Source: Acidobacteriota bacterium (GTDB lineage: Bacteria; Acidobacteriota; Blastocatellia; Pyrinomonadales; Pyrinomonadaceae). Taken from it: DNA of 64,000 nucleotides. A program made the position numbers and the translations under genes. Of this stretch, positions 44,048 to 52,671 are shown one piece after another. The stretch's first letter is position 1; each line of letters starts with the position of its first letter. The stretch is from assembly GCA_016716435.1 (NCBI GenBank), contig JADJWI010000003.1, positions 186,001 to 250,000 on the forward strand, read 5' to 3'. The notes beneath the pieces are model-generated. The model was not told where the DNA came from. It saw only the letters and a program-made list of their open reading frames with translations, and did no database searches.

Positions 44048-44482
44048 ATGGCTGACATCGAAAATAGACAGGACATCGATCTGTTGATGGAGCGGTTCTA
44101 CTCTAAGGCTCTGGCAGACGACGTGATCGGCTACATTTTTACCGATGTCGCCAAACTCGACCTCGCTCATCATTTGCCGATCATCGGGGACTTTTGGGAA
44201 ACGATCGTTTTCCAAACCGGCGTTTATGCTAAACACGGCCGCAACCCGATGCAAGTGCACGGCGAGCTTAACCTGAAGACGCCGCTTGAACTTGACCATT
44301 TCAAACGATGGCTCGAGCTTTTTGACGCGACGGTGGATGAAAGCTTTAATGGCGAGCGGGCCGATTTTATGAAGCTGCGTGCCCGTGCGATAGCGAATCG
44401 GATGTTCAATTACGTGAGTAAGGTGCCGTCGATTCAGGCTAACTCCGGTGAAGTTCGCGAAGCGGGCCGGTGGGATCAATGA
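44048..44482 (+). CDS. Group III truncated haemoglobin
   Basis: A 144-residue globin starting MADIENRQDIDLLMERFYSK, with 'LPIIGDFWETIVFQTG' and the proximal His in 'LELDHFKRWLELF'. It probably binds NO or O2 near qNor. Its 3' end overlaps the convergent Crp/Fnr gene by about 44 bp. A GC hairpin (AGCGGC...GCCGCT, 43971-43998) lies upstream, after qNor. Confidence 0.9.
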   Translation: MADIENRQDIDLLMERFYSKALADDVIGYIFTDVAKLDLAHHLPIIGDFWETIVFQTGVYAKHGRNPMQVHGELNLKTPLELDHFKRWLELFDATVDESFNGERADFMKLRARAIANRMFNYVSKVPSIQANSGEVREAGRWDQ

Positions 44483-45086
44483 TCACCTTGCCGCGGTCGA
44501 TATCAAGAAGCTCTTTGTCGGCAAGCTTTCGGATCACTCGGATCGTCGTCTCCGTCGTCAGGCCCGCCATTTCGGCGATCTCCTGACGCCGGAGTTCGAT
44601 CCGGACGGGCCCGATTCGTTCCTCGCGATCGGCCAACTTTAACAAGACATTGGCAACCCGATGTTCGGGCGAAGCGGTGGCGAGATTTTGTATCGTCGCC
44701 GTCTTTTCGCGGAGCATCGCACACATCCACTCGATGACGGCAAGGGCAAAATCGGGCGAGGTCCTGATGAGTTCGAGAAAGGCTTTTCGCGGAATAAGAA
44801 GAAGTTCCGTCGGTTCCATCGCGATCGCTGCCGATGGGTACGACTTACCGTCAAAAACCGGCGGCACGGCAAACATCTCGCCCCGGTCAAAGATGCCGAT
44901 TATCACCTCCTTGCCGGGCTCGAGGAAGTGCACCATTTTCACCCTGCCGCTGACGACGACCGGCAGGTTATCCGCACTCTCGCCCTCGGAAAAGATAAGC
45001 TCATCCGGGCCAAACCGACGCCTAATGCCGGCCGCGGTAAGCAGCCGGCCGAGCCCTGTATCCTGATCATTGAGAACAGGTTTCAT
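44439..45086 (-). CDS. Crp/Fnr-family transcriptional regulator
   Basis: A 215-residue protein from ATG 45086 (MKPVLNDQDTGLG): cyclic-nucleotide-binding-like domain (about 20-125, 'IFSEGESADNLPVVVSGRVK') and C-terminal winged helix ('EIAEMAGLTTETTIRVIRKL'). There is no N-terminal Cys cluster for an Fe-S centre, so it resembles DNR/NnrR-type NO regulators rather than Fnr. Its gene overlaps the upstream prenyltransferase by 4 bp. Regulation of the convergent norZ genes is inferred from position. Confidence 0.85.
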   Translation of the reverse strand: MKPVLNDQDTGLGRLLTAAGIRRRFGPDELIFSEGESADNLPVVVSGRVKMVHFLEPGKEVIIGIFDRGEMFAVPPVFDGKSYPSAAIAMEPTELLLIPRKAFLELIRTSPDFALAVIEWMCAMLREKTATIQNLATASPEHRVANVLLKLADREERIGPVRIELRRQEIAEMAGLTTETTIRVIRKLADKELLDIDRGKVIIDPTGPLRELHRS

Positions 45087-45961
45087 ATGCCGGTTTCGCG
45101 GGTAAAGACGGCGGCGGCAAAGCTGACGAGGAGTATCACGCTGACGAATGCATTGGTCGTGAAAAAGGCCGCGTTCATCTTCGAAAGGTCGTTCGGCTTG
45201 ACGAGCGTGTGCTGGTAAACGAGCAACGCCATCACGAGTCCCGCACCTAGATATGCCGGCCAACCGAGCCCGGTGAAAGCAAGGATCAGAAGAAGCACAA
45301 CGGCCGACTGAAAGTGGAAGAGCCGTGCGATCCAAAGCGAGCGTGCAATGCCGAAGCGTGCCGGTATCGAGTGGAGCCCAGCCTTCGTGTCAAAGTCGTG
45401 ATCCTGACAAGCGTAAAGAACATCAAAGCCAGCGGTCCACATCAGAACGAAAAGCGAGAGCAGGACCGGCACTTCGGAATCGATAGCACCGCGGACCGCG
45501 ATCCATGCCGCCGTCGGCGAAATGGCGAGTGCCCATCCGAGAAGAACGTGGGCAAAGGCGGTGAACCGTTTGGCGTATGAATAGCCGAGCACGCTGATCA
45601 GTGCGACCGGCGAGAGCGCGAAAGTCAGCCAATTGAGCGAATATGCCGCAAAGACGAAGACCGCGACCGACGAGAGCAGAAAAGCCCAGGCAAAGGTGAG
45701 CGACAGGCGGCCGGCCGGGAGTTCGCGGTTTGCCGTTCGCGGATTGGCGGCGTCAATCTCGCGATCGACTATGCGGTTAAACGTCATCGCCGCCGAGCGT
45801 GCGCCGACCATTGCGACCGTTATCCAGAGTATCTGCCGCCACGTAGGAAAGCCGTCAGCCGCGAGAACCGCCCCGAGGAAAGCGAAAGGAAGCGCAAACA
45901 GCGTGTGCTCGAACTTGATCATTTCGAGCGTTGTCCTGAGTTTGCCGAAAAAGCCCGCCAT
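45083..45961 (-). CDS. UbiA-family prenyltransferase (MqnP/UbiA-like)
   Basis: A 292-residue membrane protein with eight or nine helices and the Asp-rich motifs 'NRIVDREIDAANPRTANREL' and 'YACQDHDFDTKAGLHS', which bind the prenyl diphosphate. In a bacterium with mqnE and no sign of ubiquinone genes here, it plausibly acts as MqnP, prenylating the futalosine-pathway precursor of menaquinone. Start MAGFFGKL at 45961 is preferred to the longer frame at 45994. It is upstream of, and coupled to, the Crp/Fnr gene. Confidence 0.87.
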   Translation of the reverse strand: MAGFFGKLRTTLEMIKFEHTLFALPFAFLGAVLAADGFPTWRQILWITVAMVGARSAAMTFNRIVDREIDAANPRTANRELPAGRLSLTFAWAFLLSSVAVFVFAAYSLNWLTFALSPVALISVLGYSYAKRFTAFAHVLLGWALAISPTAAWIAVRGAIDSEVPVLLSLFVLMWTAGFDVLYACQDHDFDTKAGLHSIPARFGIARSLWIARLFHFQSAVVLLLILAFTGLGWPAYLGAGLVMALLVYQHTLVKPNDLSKMNAAFFTTNAFVSVILLVSFAAAVFTRETGI

Positions 45962-46022
45962 AGGTTTCGACCGCCAAACCCCTGATGATAACAAATAGCG
46001 ACTTAGTCTTCGACCGCCTCTC

Positions 46023-47219
46023 CTAGCCGCCTTTTCTCATCTGTGAAAGCCGAAGTGCCTGCCGCCGGACAGCGTCCGAGACGTTTTTGTTCTTCGATAT
46101 TCCTACAAGGTCGCGGGCCTGTAGCCGCGTTAAGATCGGCAGCACGCTTGCGATCGGGGTTCGCGGGTTGCGGGCGAGGTTATGGATAACAGCGTAGTTG
46201 CGGGCCCATTGCCGCCCGTTTGCGATGGTCCGCAAAACGTCTTCCGGCACCGCACGCATAGCCGCGATCTTTTCGACCTCCTGCTCGGTTATCCGCGCAT
46301 TGTTGATGACCGCCTGGGCCACGATGCGGTTTGGGTCGCGGATAAGAATGTTCCGTGCCTCGCGGTCGCCTTTCATCGCGAGCTTGACCCGATCTTTCAT
46401 TCCCATCATCATCACGCGGTTGATCATCGAGACCCGCTCGTACGAAATGTCGCCTTCCTCGCCCTTGAACTCGCCGATTATCTTATGAAGCGCGTGCTGC
46501 CGCTGCTCGTCGGTCTCCTCGTAGAGTTCCTCGATATATTCGAGCCCCATCCACGAATCGTCCGTGTCCGCATCCGGCACCTCGATCATCGCCGCGATTA
46601 GCATCGCATCCTCGAAGTCGAGATCCGACTCCGCGCTTTCGAAGAACTCGGCCGCGGCGTCTTTGCCCTGAGCGCGAAGTTCATTGGCGATCTGCTCTGC
46701 TCCGCGTTCCTTTTCAAAGAATTCGCGGCGTGTTTCTGCAACGTGGCGTTCGGCATCCGGGCTTCGGTTCGGATTTGCGAGAACGGCGTCGATCAGCTTT
46801 GGGTGGCGGATAAGAATTTGCTGATTCGTCGCGATCGAATCAAGAATCGCCGTGCTCGTCGAGTTTTCAGCCAGCGAAACAATAGCCTCGGGCGAGGTCT
46901 TCGGATTGCGGAAAACTATCTCGTGTATCTCGGGCGCCACGCCCGGATGGGCGGCAAAGTGGTCAAGAACGGCCCGCGGTGCATTCTCGCTCTGAAGCAC
47001 GGCCGAGACCGCTGCGGCCTCTTGCCCGGCGAGCGTTTCTCTGGCCGCGGTCGCGATCGCCGCATCGGCATCGGACGCAAGATGGGCAAGAGCTTCGAGC
47101 AGGTCCGCCTGCGGCAATGGCAGAACGCCTCGAGCGGCCGCAAGCCGGGCTGGCTGCGGAGCTGCTCCTTCGATCAACGTTCGGACTACGGGGTTCGTAG
47201 ATTCTATCGGGTATTTCAT
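46023..47219 (-). CDS. Helical-repeat (HEAT/leucine-variant-like) protein, unknown function
   Basis: A 398-residue soluble protein built of repeating amphipathic helix pairs: 'ETLAGQEAAAVSAVLQSENA', 'FRNPKTSPEAIVSLAENS', 'VLANPNRSPDAERHVAETR', 'LIRDPNRIVAQAVINNARIT', 'LARNPRTPIASVLPILTRL'. An acidic middle (about 180-245) interrupts the repeats. The pattern is like the leucine-rich-repeat-variant/DUF2336 style; likely a scaffold. No signal peptide. Monocistronic. Confidence 0.7.
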   Translation of the reverse strand: MKYPIESTNPVVRTLIEGAAPQPARLAAARGVLPLPQADLLEALAHLASDADAAIATAARETLAGQEAAAVSAVLQSENAPRAVLDHFAAHPGVAPEIHEIVFRNPKTSPEAIVSLAENSTSTAILDSIATNQQILIRHPKLIDAVLANPNRSPDAERHVAETRREFFEKERGAEQIANELRAQGKDAAAEFFESAESDLDFEDAMLIAAMIEVPDADTDDSWMGLEYIEELYEETDEQRQHALHKIIGEFKGEEGDISYERVSMINRVMMMGMKDRVKLAMKGDREARNILIRDPNRIVAQAVINNARITEQEVEKIAAMRAVPEDVLRTIANGRQWARNYAVIHNLARNPRTPIASVLPILTRLQARDLVGISKNKNVSDAVRRQALRLSQMRKGG

Positions 47220-47332
47220 CGGTTCAGACCGGTCAAACTGAATCCGATATTAACATAAATCCGCAAACCGCTTGACTAAAGCGCTAAAGCTGAAATAGCG
47301 TTGTAATTTCGCCTTTCATACGTTCTTGATCG

Positions 47333-48700
47333 ATGCAAAAGTACTTAGACTCAGTGATTTCCAAAATGAAACAAGCGTTTTTAGAGAATATAAAGGACCG
47401 AAGCGCGGTCATCGGCGTTGTTGGGCTCGGATATGTTGGGCTTCCGCTCATTGTTGAGTTTTGCCGAAAAGGATTCAAGGGCATCGGCTTTGAGGTCGAC
47501 ACCGCAAAGACCGAATCGATCAACAACGGCGAGTCCTACATCGTCGATGTACCAGGCGAACACGTCGCGGAGAGCGTTGCAAAAGGCCTGCTCACCGCAA
47601 CGACCGATTTCAGCCGGCTCTCAGACTGCGACGTCATCATCATCTGCGTCCCGACGCCGCTCCGAAAGACGAAAGACCCGGATATGTCCTACATCATCGC
47701 GGCCGGCGAAGAGATCCAGAAATATATGCGGAGCGGCCAGCTCGTCATTCTCGAATCGACGACCTACCCGGGCACGACCGACGAGGTGCTCCAGCCGATG
47801 CTAGAAGAAAAAGGCTTTGCTCTCGACAAGGATTTCCTGCTTGCCTTCTCGCCCGAGCGGGTCGATCCCGGCAATCCGCAGTTTCAGACTCACAACATAC
47901 CGAAGGTGGTCGGCGGCGTTTCGAAAGATTCGACCGAGGTCGCGGCCGAGCTTTACCGGCAGATCGTCAATGAGGTCCACGCCGTTTCGTCGGCACGCGT
48001 TGCCGAGGCCTGCAAGCTCTGGGAGAACACCTTTCGGGCGATCAATATCGGCATGGCGAACGAGATGGCGAAGCTCTGCAACACGCTCGGCATCGATACA
48101 TGGGAGGTCGTTCGTGCAGCCGCGACAAAGCCCTTTGGCTTTATGCCGTTCTTTCCGGGCCCCGGCATCGGCGGCCACTGCATCCCGCTCGACCCGCATT
48201 ATCTTTCATGGAAGGCACGCCAGCACGGCTTCGATTCGCAGTTCATCTCGCTCGCCGAGCAGGTCAATTCGAGCATGCCCGCGTATGTTGTAAAGCTCGT
48301 CTCGACCGCTCTAAATGACGCACGCAAGGCCGTCAATGGCTCGCGTGTTCTAATACTCGGCGTCGCTTATAAGAAAGACATCGACGACATGCGCGAATCG
48401 CCGGCACTTTCGATCATCGACCTCCTCCGCTCGCGTGGAGCCGAGATCAGCTACCACGACCCCTTCGTTGCAGAGGTAACATTCGATCACGCGTACACCA
48501 TCGGGGCGGGCGACCCGCTCTACAATCAGGAACTGACCGACGACCTGATCAAGTCTGCCGATTGCGTCATCATCTGCACCGAGCACTCCGGCATCGACTA
48601 CAAGCGCGTCTGTGAACTCGCCCCGCTGATCGTCGATACGCGTAACGCGCTGAACGAAGACACTCGCAACGGAAGCAGTGCGAAGATCGTAAGGCTCTAG
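47333..48700 (+). CDS. Nucleotide-sugar dehydrogenase (UDP-N-acetyl-glucosamine/mannosamine 6-dehydrogenase-like)
   Basis: A 455-residue NAD-dependent enzyme: Rossmann 'VVGLGYVGLPLIVEF' near the N-terminus and the catalytic Cys in 'GIGGHCIPLDPHYLSWKA'. The C-terminal domain has 'RVLILGVAYKKDIDDMRESP'. It belongs to the WbpA/TviB/WecC group that makes UDP-sugar uronic acids for surface polysaccharides, rather than UDP-glucose dehydrogenase. Start may also be at 47366 (MKQAFLENI). A terminator follows at 48724. Confidence 0.9.
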   Translation: MQKYLDSVISKMKQAFLENIKDRSAVIGVVGLGYVGLPLIVEFCRKGFKGIGFEVDTAKTESINNGESYIVDVPGEHVAESVAKGLLTATTDFSRLSDCDVIIICVPTPLRKTKDPDMSYIIAAGEEIQKYMRSGQLVILESTTYPGTTDEVLQPMLEEKGFALDKDFLLAFSPERVDPGNPQFQTHNIPKVVGGVSKDSTEVAAELYRQIVNEVHAVSSARVAEACKLWENTFRAINIGMANEMAKLCNTLGIDTWEVVRAAATKPFGFMPFFPGPGIGGHCIPLDPHYLSWKARQHGFDSQFISLAEQVNSSMPAYVVKLVSTALNDARKAVNGSRVLILGVAYKKDIDDMRESPALSIIDLLRSRGAEISYHDPFVAEVTFDHAYTIGAGDPLYNQELTDDLIKSADCVIICTEHSGIDYKRVCELAPLIVDTRNALNEDTRNGSSAKIVRL

Positions 48701-48723
48701 GTCCTTTCCGTCTGCAAGGGTTC

Positions 48724-48749
48724 AAGGCTCGCGTTTGCGGGCCTTTTCT
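48724..48749 (+). terminator. Rho-independent terminator of the dehydrogenase gene
   Basis: AAGGCTCGC-GTTT-GCGGGCCTT followed by TTCT; about 25 bp after the stop codon. Confidence 0.75.
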
Positions 48750-48820
48750 ATGCCGAGCGGGCCAATCCGTGTTACCTTTGTGCCGTTATTTGAACGTTCC
48801 TAATTTCTGCGCAACTAACA

Positions 48821-50110
48821 ATGACCAAACCAAAAGAACCCGGGTACGCCTCGGCCGTGGGAAGAAGATTCTCGACGGCATTCTTGCTGTTGATACTTGC
48901 CGCCTGCGCTTTCGCTCAGGAACCTGAGCCGACGGTAAGCACCGAGACCCGCCCGATAGAAAAGCAGGTAAGGCAGACGTTTGAGTTTAAGGACGACCGC
49001 GTTTATTTCTCGAACGAATTTCCCGGCGCCCGCTTGAACTCGATCGAGAAGGACGAGACCGGCCGCTTTGTTGTGACGATCACGCCGGAGAACGCACCGA
49101 TAAATATGAGCCCGTGGTATGCGTTCAAGGTTTGGTCGCGCAAGAAGAAGGAGATACAGGTTCGCCTCATTTATCCCGAATACGCCCGTCACAGATACGA
49201 CCCAAAGCTGAGCACCGACGGTAAAACATGGATACCGCTCGACCCGCAAAAGATCATTGAAGAAGACAAAGGCCCGGGCCCGGGGCTCATCGCATCGCGG
49301 CCGAAGAGTGCCACGATCACATTGACCGTTTCCAAGCGGCCGCTGTGGGTCAGTGCGCAGGAACTGCAGACATCAAAGGAGGTTTTCGGATGGATCGATG
49401 CGATAGCGAAAAGGTCCGGAGCACCCACCGAGGAGATCGGTAAGAGCCGTGAGGGCCGTCCGCTGCGTATGCTCCAGCTCGGCAACTCGAAGTCGAAAAA
49501 GATGATGCTTGTCATCTCGCGCCAGCATCCGCCGGAGGTCACAGGCTATTTCGCGATGCAGGCATTCATCGAAAAACTCATCGACGGTTCGCCAACGTCG
49601 AAAGCATTTCTCGATAATTGGGGCATTTATGTAATTCCGCTGATGAACCCCGACGGCGTTGATGAAGGCCATTGGCGGCACAACCAGGGCGGCATTGACC
49701 TGAACCGCGATTGGCAGGATTTCAATCAGCCCGAGACGCAGGCAGTTCGGGACTTCCTCGCTCGCCGGATCGCCGAGACCGGCGGCCGCTTCTATTTCGG
49801 CATTGATTTCCACTCGACGTGGAATGACATCTATTACCCGATGAGCCGTATTTATGAGGGCAATTCGCCGCGATTGGTCCATCGCTGGCTTGAGAATATC
49901 CAGGTTGCGATCGATGGCTACGAGCCGCGAATTCAGGCAAATGAGCGGCTTTACCCGACCCGCGTCTCGCGAAACTACTTCTTTGATTGCTGCGGTATGG
50001 AGGCGATCGTTTATGAGATCGGCGACAACACGCCAAGGGATTTCATCAGACGGAAGGGCGAGGTTGCCGCTGAAGAGTTGATGCGGCTTTTAATGGAACC
50101 AAGGCCCTAG
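48821..50110 (+). CDS. M14-family metallocarboxypeptidase, exported
   Basis: A 429-residue zinc peptidase with a signal peptide (about 1-32, ending AFA-Q). An N-terminal beta domain is followed by the peptidase domain (about 185-425). Zinc ligands are His and Glu in 'ISRQHPPEVTGYFA' and His in 'GIDFHSTWNDIYY'; the general-base Glu is in 'MEAIVYEIGDNTP'. Substrate (peptide or peptidoglycan) is unknown. It is convergent with the epimerase gene and their stops overlap by 4 bp. Confidence 0.88.
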   Translation: MTKPKEPGYASAVGRRFSTAFLLLILAACAFAQEPEPTVSTETRPIEKQVRQTFEFKDDRVYFSNEFPGARLNSIEKDETGRFVVTITPENAPINMSPWYAFKVWSRKKKEIQVRLIYPEYARHRYDPKLSTDGKTWIPLDPQKIIEEDKGPGPGLIASRPKSATITLTVSKRPLWVSAQELQTSKEVFGWIDAIAKRSGAPTEEIGKSREGRPLRMLQLGNSKSKKMMLVISRQHPPEVTGYFAMQAFIEKLIDGSPTSKAFLDNWGIYVIPLMNPDGVDEGHWRHNQGGIDLNRDWQDFNQPETQAVRDFLARRIAETGGRFYFGIDFHSTWNDIYYPMSRIYEGNSPRLVHRWLENIQVAIDGYEPRIQANERLYPTRVSRNYFFDCCGMEAIVYEIGDNTPRDFIRRKGEVAAEELMRLLMEPRP

Positions 50111-51084
50111 GCCGAGGCATTCGCTGCCGCGGTCGAAAGAAACCATTTGACGAACTTTGGAATTCCTTCCTCGATCTTGGTCGTCGGCTGATAACCAAGC
50201 ACTTCGCGGGCTCGTGTGATATCCGCGTAGGTTATCGGCACATCGCCGGGCTGCAGCGGCTGGCGGTCAATGGTCGCTTTTCGTCCCAGGCTTTCCTCGA
50301 TCAGCTCGATCAAACGCTTCAGCTCCGTCGTCTCTGATTCGCCGAGGTTCAGCACCTCGTGCTTGGTCGCGGTGTAGTCCATCGCCGCCCTCACGCCCTG
50401 AATGATGTCGTCGATGTAGGTGTAGTCCCGCCGCGTCGTGCCGTCGCCAAACATCGGCACCGGCTTGCCCTCGGCGATCAGCCGCGTGAATTTATGGATG
50501 GCAAGATCCGGCCGCTGCCGGGCGCCGTAAACCGTAAAGAAACGAAGACAGACGGTCCGTAGGTCGTAAAGGTGCGAATACGTGTGACAGAGCAATTCGC
50601 CCGAGGCCTTCGTCGCCGCATAAGGCGAGATCGGCTTGCGGATCGTCGCGTCCTCTTTAAAAGGCACGGCACAGGTAGCGCCGTAAACGCTTGAAGACGA
50701 CCCGAAAACAAAATGCGGCACGCCATGCTCGCGGGCAAGCTCGAGAAGGTTCAGCGTGCCGATAACGTTCGTATCGTAATAAAGCTTAGTTTGAGTCAAC
50801 GAGGGCCGCACGCCCGCTCTTGCAGCGAGGTGCACTACTTGGTCGAACCGGTTATTCGCAAAGACCTTTCCAAGCTTTTCGCAATCGCGAATATCGCCCT
50901 CGATGAACTCTACGTCCGGCGAACCCGCAAAGGCAGCAAGGTTCGCACGTTTGATCCCGGGGGAATAGAAATCGTTGAGGTCGTCAATGATGACGACCCG
51001 CCAATCTCCGCTCCGCAGCAGATCTTCACATAAATGCGAACCAATAAAACCGGCACCGCCGGTCAATAAAACGTTCTTTTTCAC
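50107..51084 (-). CDS. NAD-dependent epimerase, UDP-glucuronate 4-epimerase-like
   Basis: A 325-residue SDR enzyme with 'LLTGGAGFIGSHLCEDLL' and the catalytic Tyr-x3-Lys in 'SPYAATKASGE' preceded by Ser in 'GSSSSVYG'. 'VIIDDLNDFYSPGIKRANL' and 'FTVYGARQRPDLAIHKF' are typical of UDP-glucuronate 4-epimerases, which feed surface-polysaccharide synthesis together with the UDP-sugar dehydrogenase at 47333. Probably monocistronic. Confidence 0.9.
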   Translation of the reverse strand: MKKNVLLTGGAGFIGSHLCEDLLRSGDWRVVIIDDLNDFYSPGIKRANLAAFAGSPDVEFIEGDIRDCEKLGKVFANNRFDQVVHLAARAGVRPSLTQTKLYYDTNVIGTLNLLELAREHGVPHFVFGSSSSVYGATCAVPFKEDATIRKPISPYAATKASGELLCHTYSHLYDLRTVCLRFFTVYGARQRPDLAIHKFTRLIAEGKPVPMFGDGTTRRDYTYIDDIIQGVRAAMDYTATKHEVLNLGESETTELKRLIELIEESLGRKATIDRQPLQPGDVPITYADITRAREVLGYQPTTKIEEGIPKFVKWFLSTAAANASA

Positions 51085-51165
51085 AATAGGTCAGTAAGAT
51101 CGGGGACAGAACCCTGTGCGGGATAGAGAAAAGTTATCACGGTAAAAGAACTTGTGGCAATATGG

Positions 51166-52032
51166 CTAATTCAAAAACCGCGAACGGGCATTAAAGCGAT
51201 GGACGACCTCCTCGAGAAAACCTTCATAGGTGAAGTGCTCGGCCGCATATTGCGGCTTGAGCTTGAACATCATCGGAAGAGCGATCCGCCATGCCATCCA
51301 CTGGCGTTGGCGGTCCGTCAGGTCCCATCGCCGCCGCAGAAAATTCTCCGCTACCTCGACCTCGTCGAAGGTGAGCTTTGAGATATCGGCCTGCATTTCC
51401 AGCGGTTTCTGCACGCGGCGGAAGGCACCATCGGCGATCGGATTTGAGAACGTCTCGTCAAAGGTCGGAGCCTCGTCGCTCCGCTCGCGGATGACGACCG
51501 TTCCGGCAAAAATGTCGCCGAACCGCTGGTCGCGATTGCTCAAAAAGATCGTGATCAGCCCGACCGAATAGACCGGGATCACAAAGCCGGGAGCCGCGTC
51601 AAAAACACGAACAAGATTGCGGGCGGCGGATTCCCAGAGCGTTATCGGGCGGCCGTCCTCGCGGATCACGCGGAGCTTCATCAACCGCTTGCCCGGCGTT
51701 TGGCCTTCCCAGATCCACTCGAAAATGATGAAATACGCCGAAAAGACCAGAAAGAGCAGCAGGACGACCAACGCGATCACCCACTTCGGCGCCTCGCTGA
51801 CAAGGCTCTCGACCGTCGAATCCGGCCTGCCAAATCCGAACGCACCGGCGATCGAAAACCCGATCGCGATCACGGCGATGTAAGTTACGTACTGGATCAA
51901 ATGGTCGATCGCGACCGCCAAAAAGCGATTGCCGATGGACGCAAGCGCAAAGGCAAGCGGCACCCGCTCGGGCGTTTCGATGATGAGCGTCTCCTCGGTC
52001 TCGATGACACTTTCTGCCGCAGCCATTCGCAC
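51166..52032 (-). CDS. RDD-family membrane protein
   Basis: A 288-residue protein with an RDD domain: the first helix after 'IGNRFLAVAIDHLIQYVTYI', the Arg and two Asp positions, and 'WEGQTPGKRLMKLRVIREDG'. A C-terminal cytoplasmic region (about 190-288) is helical. RDD proteins are often cation/proton antiporter-like or uncharacterised and occur in clusters with DUF4129 and MoxR genes, one of which is at the left end. Start at 52032 or at 52026 (MAAAES). Confidence 0.85.
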   Translation of the reverse strand: MRMAAAESVIETEETLIIETPERVPLAFALASIGNRFLAVAIDHLIQYVTYIAVIAIGFSIAGAFGFGRPDSTVESLVSEAPKWVIALVVLLLFLVFSAYFIIFEWIWEGQTPGKRLMKLRVIREDGRPITLWESAARNLVRVFDAAPGFVIPVYSVGLITIFLSNRDQRFGDIFAGTVVIRERSDEAPTFDETFSNPIADGAFRRVQKPLEMQADISKLTFDEVEVAENFLRRRWDLTDRQRQWMAWRIALPMMFKLKPQYAAEHFTYEGFLEEVVHRFNARSRFLN

Positions 52033-52152
52033 CTCATCATTATTCCCTCATCCATATCTGCAATGCAATCGAAAAGTATCCTTGCAGTTTCAAATTCCGC
52101 TTCTCTATACTCTAAGGTTAGGAAGCCGCAAGCTTCTTGGAGGTCATTGACT

Positions 52153-52671
52153 TTGCAACCGAAAACACACCGAGGCCGAATAAACGCTCAAGGCCTGCGA
52201 TTTGCCATCGTGGTGAGCCGCTGGAATGAGTTCCTGACGTCAAAGCTTTTGAGCGGTGCACTCGACGCCCTCGGCCAGCACGATGCCGATGAGGACGCCG
52301 TAAGCGTTTTTGAAGTGCCCGGCTCTTTTGAGATACCGCAGACGATGCTGAAGGCCGCCGAGTCGGGCCGGTTCGATGCGGTTATCGGGCTCGGGGTCGT
52401 TATCCGCGGTGAGACGCCGCATTTTGACTACGTCGCGGGCGAGGCAGCAAAAGGCGTTGCCCAGGTCGGAATGGAAACTGGCGTCCCTTCGGTATTTGGT
52501 GTATTAACGACCGATACGCTCGAGCAGGCGATAAACCGCTGCGGCGGCAAGGCCGGAAACAAGGGATACGAAGCGGCGGTGACCGCCATCGAGGTCGCGA
52601 ATCTGCATAAACAGATCGCCGAGCTCGAACAACCTGCAGAAGCGGGAAAAGTTCGTCAACATGTCGTTTGA
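52153..52671 (+). CDS. ribH: 6,7-dimethyl-8-ribityllumazine synthase
   Basis: A 172-residue riboflavin-pathway enzyme: 'FAIVVSRWNEFLTSKLLSGA', 'VFEVPGSFEIP', 'AVIGLGVVIRGETPHFDYVA' and 'VPSVFGVLTTDTLEQAINR' are family signatures. It joins 5-amino-6-ribitylaminouracil and the RibB product. The start is probably the TTG at 52153, 9 nt after a perfect GGAGG; the preceding TTG at 52147 is too close to it. The open frame extends far upstream but is non-coding there. It overlaps nusB by 11 bp. Confidence 0.93.
   Translation: MQPKTHRGRINAQGLRFAIVVSRWNEFLTSKLLSGALDALGQHDADEDAVSVFEVPGSFEIPQTMLKAAESGRFDAVIGLGVVIRGETPHFDYVAGEAAKGVAQVGMETGVPSVFGVLTTDTLEQAINRCGGKAGNKGYEAAVTAIEVANLHKQIAELEQPAEAGKVRQHVV

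Noticed and set aside
51700..52152. Open frame upstream of ribH as part of the protein
   Set aside because: It is the reverse strand shadow of the RDD gene; GGAGG and TTG at 52153 give a normal-length RibH.
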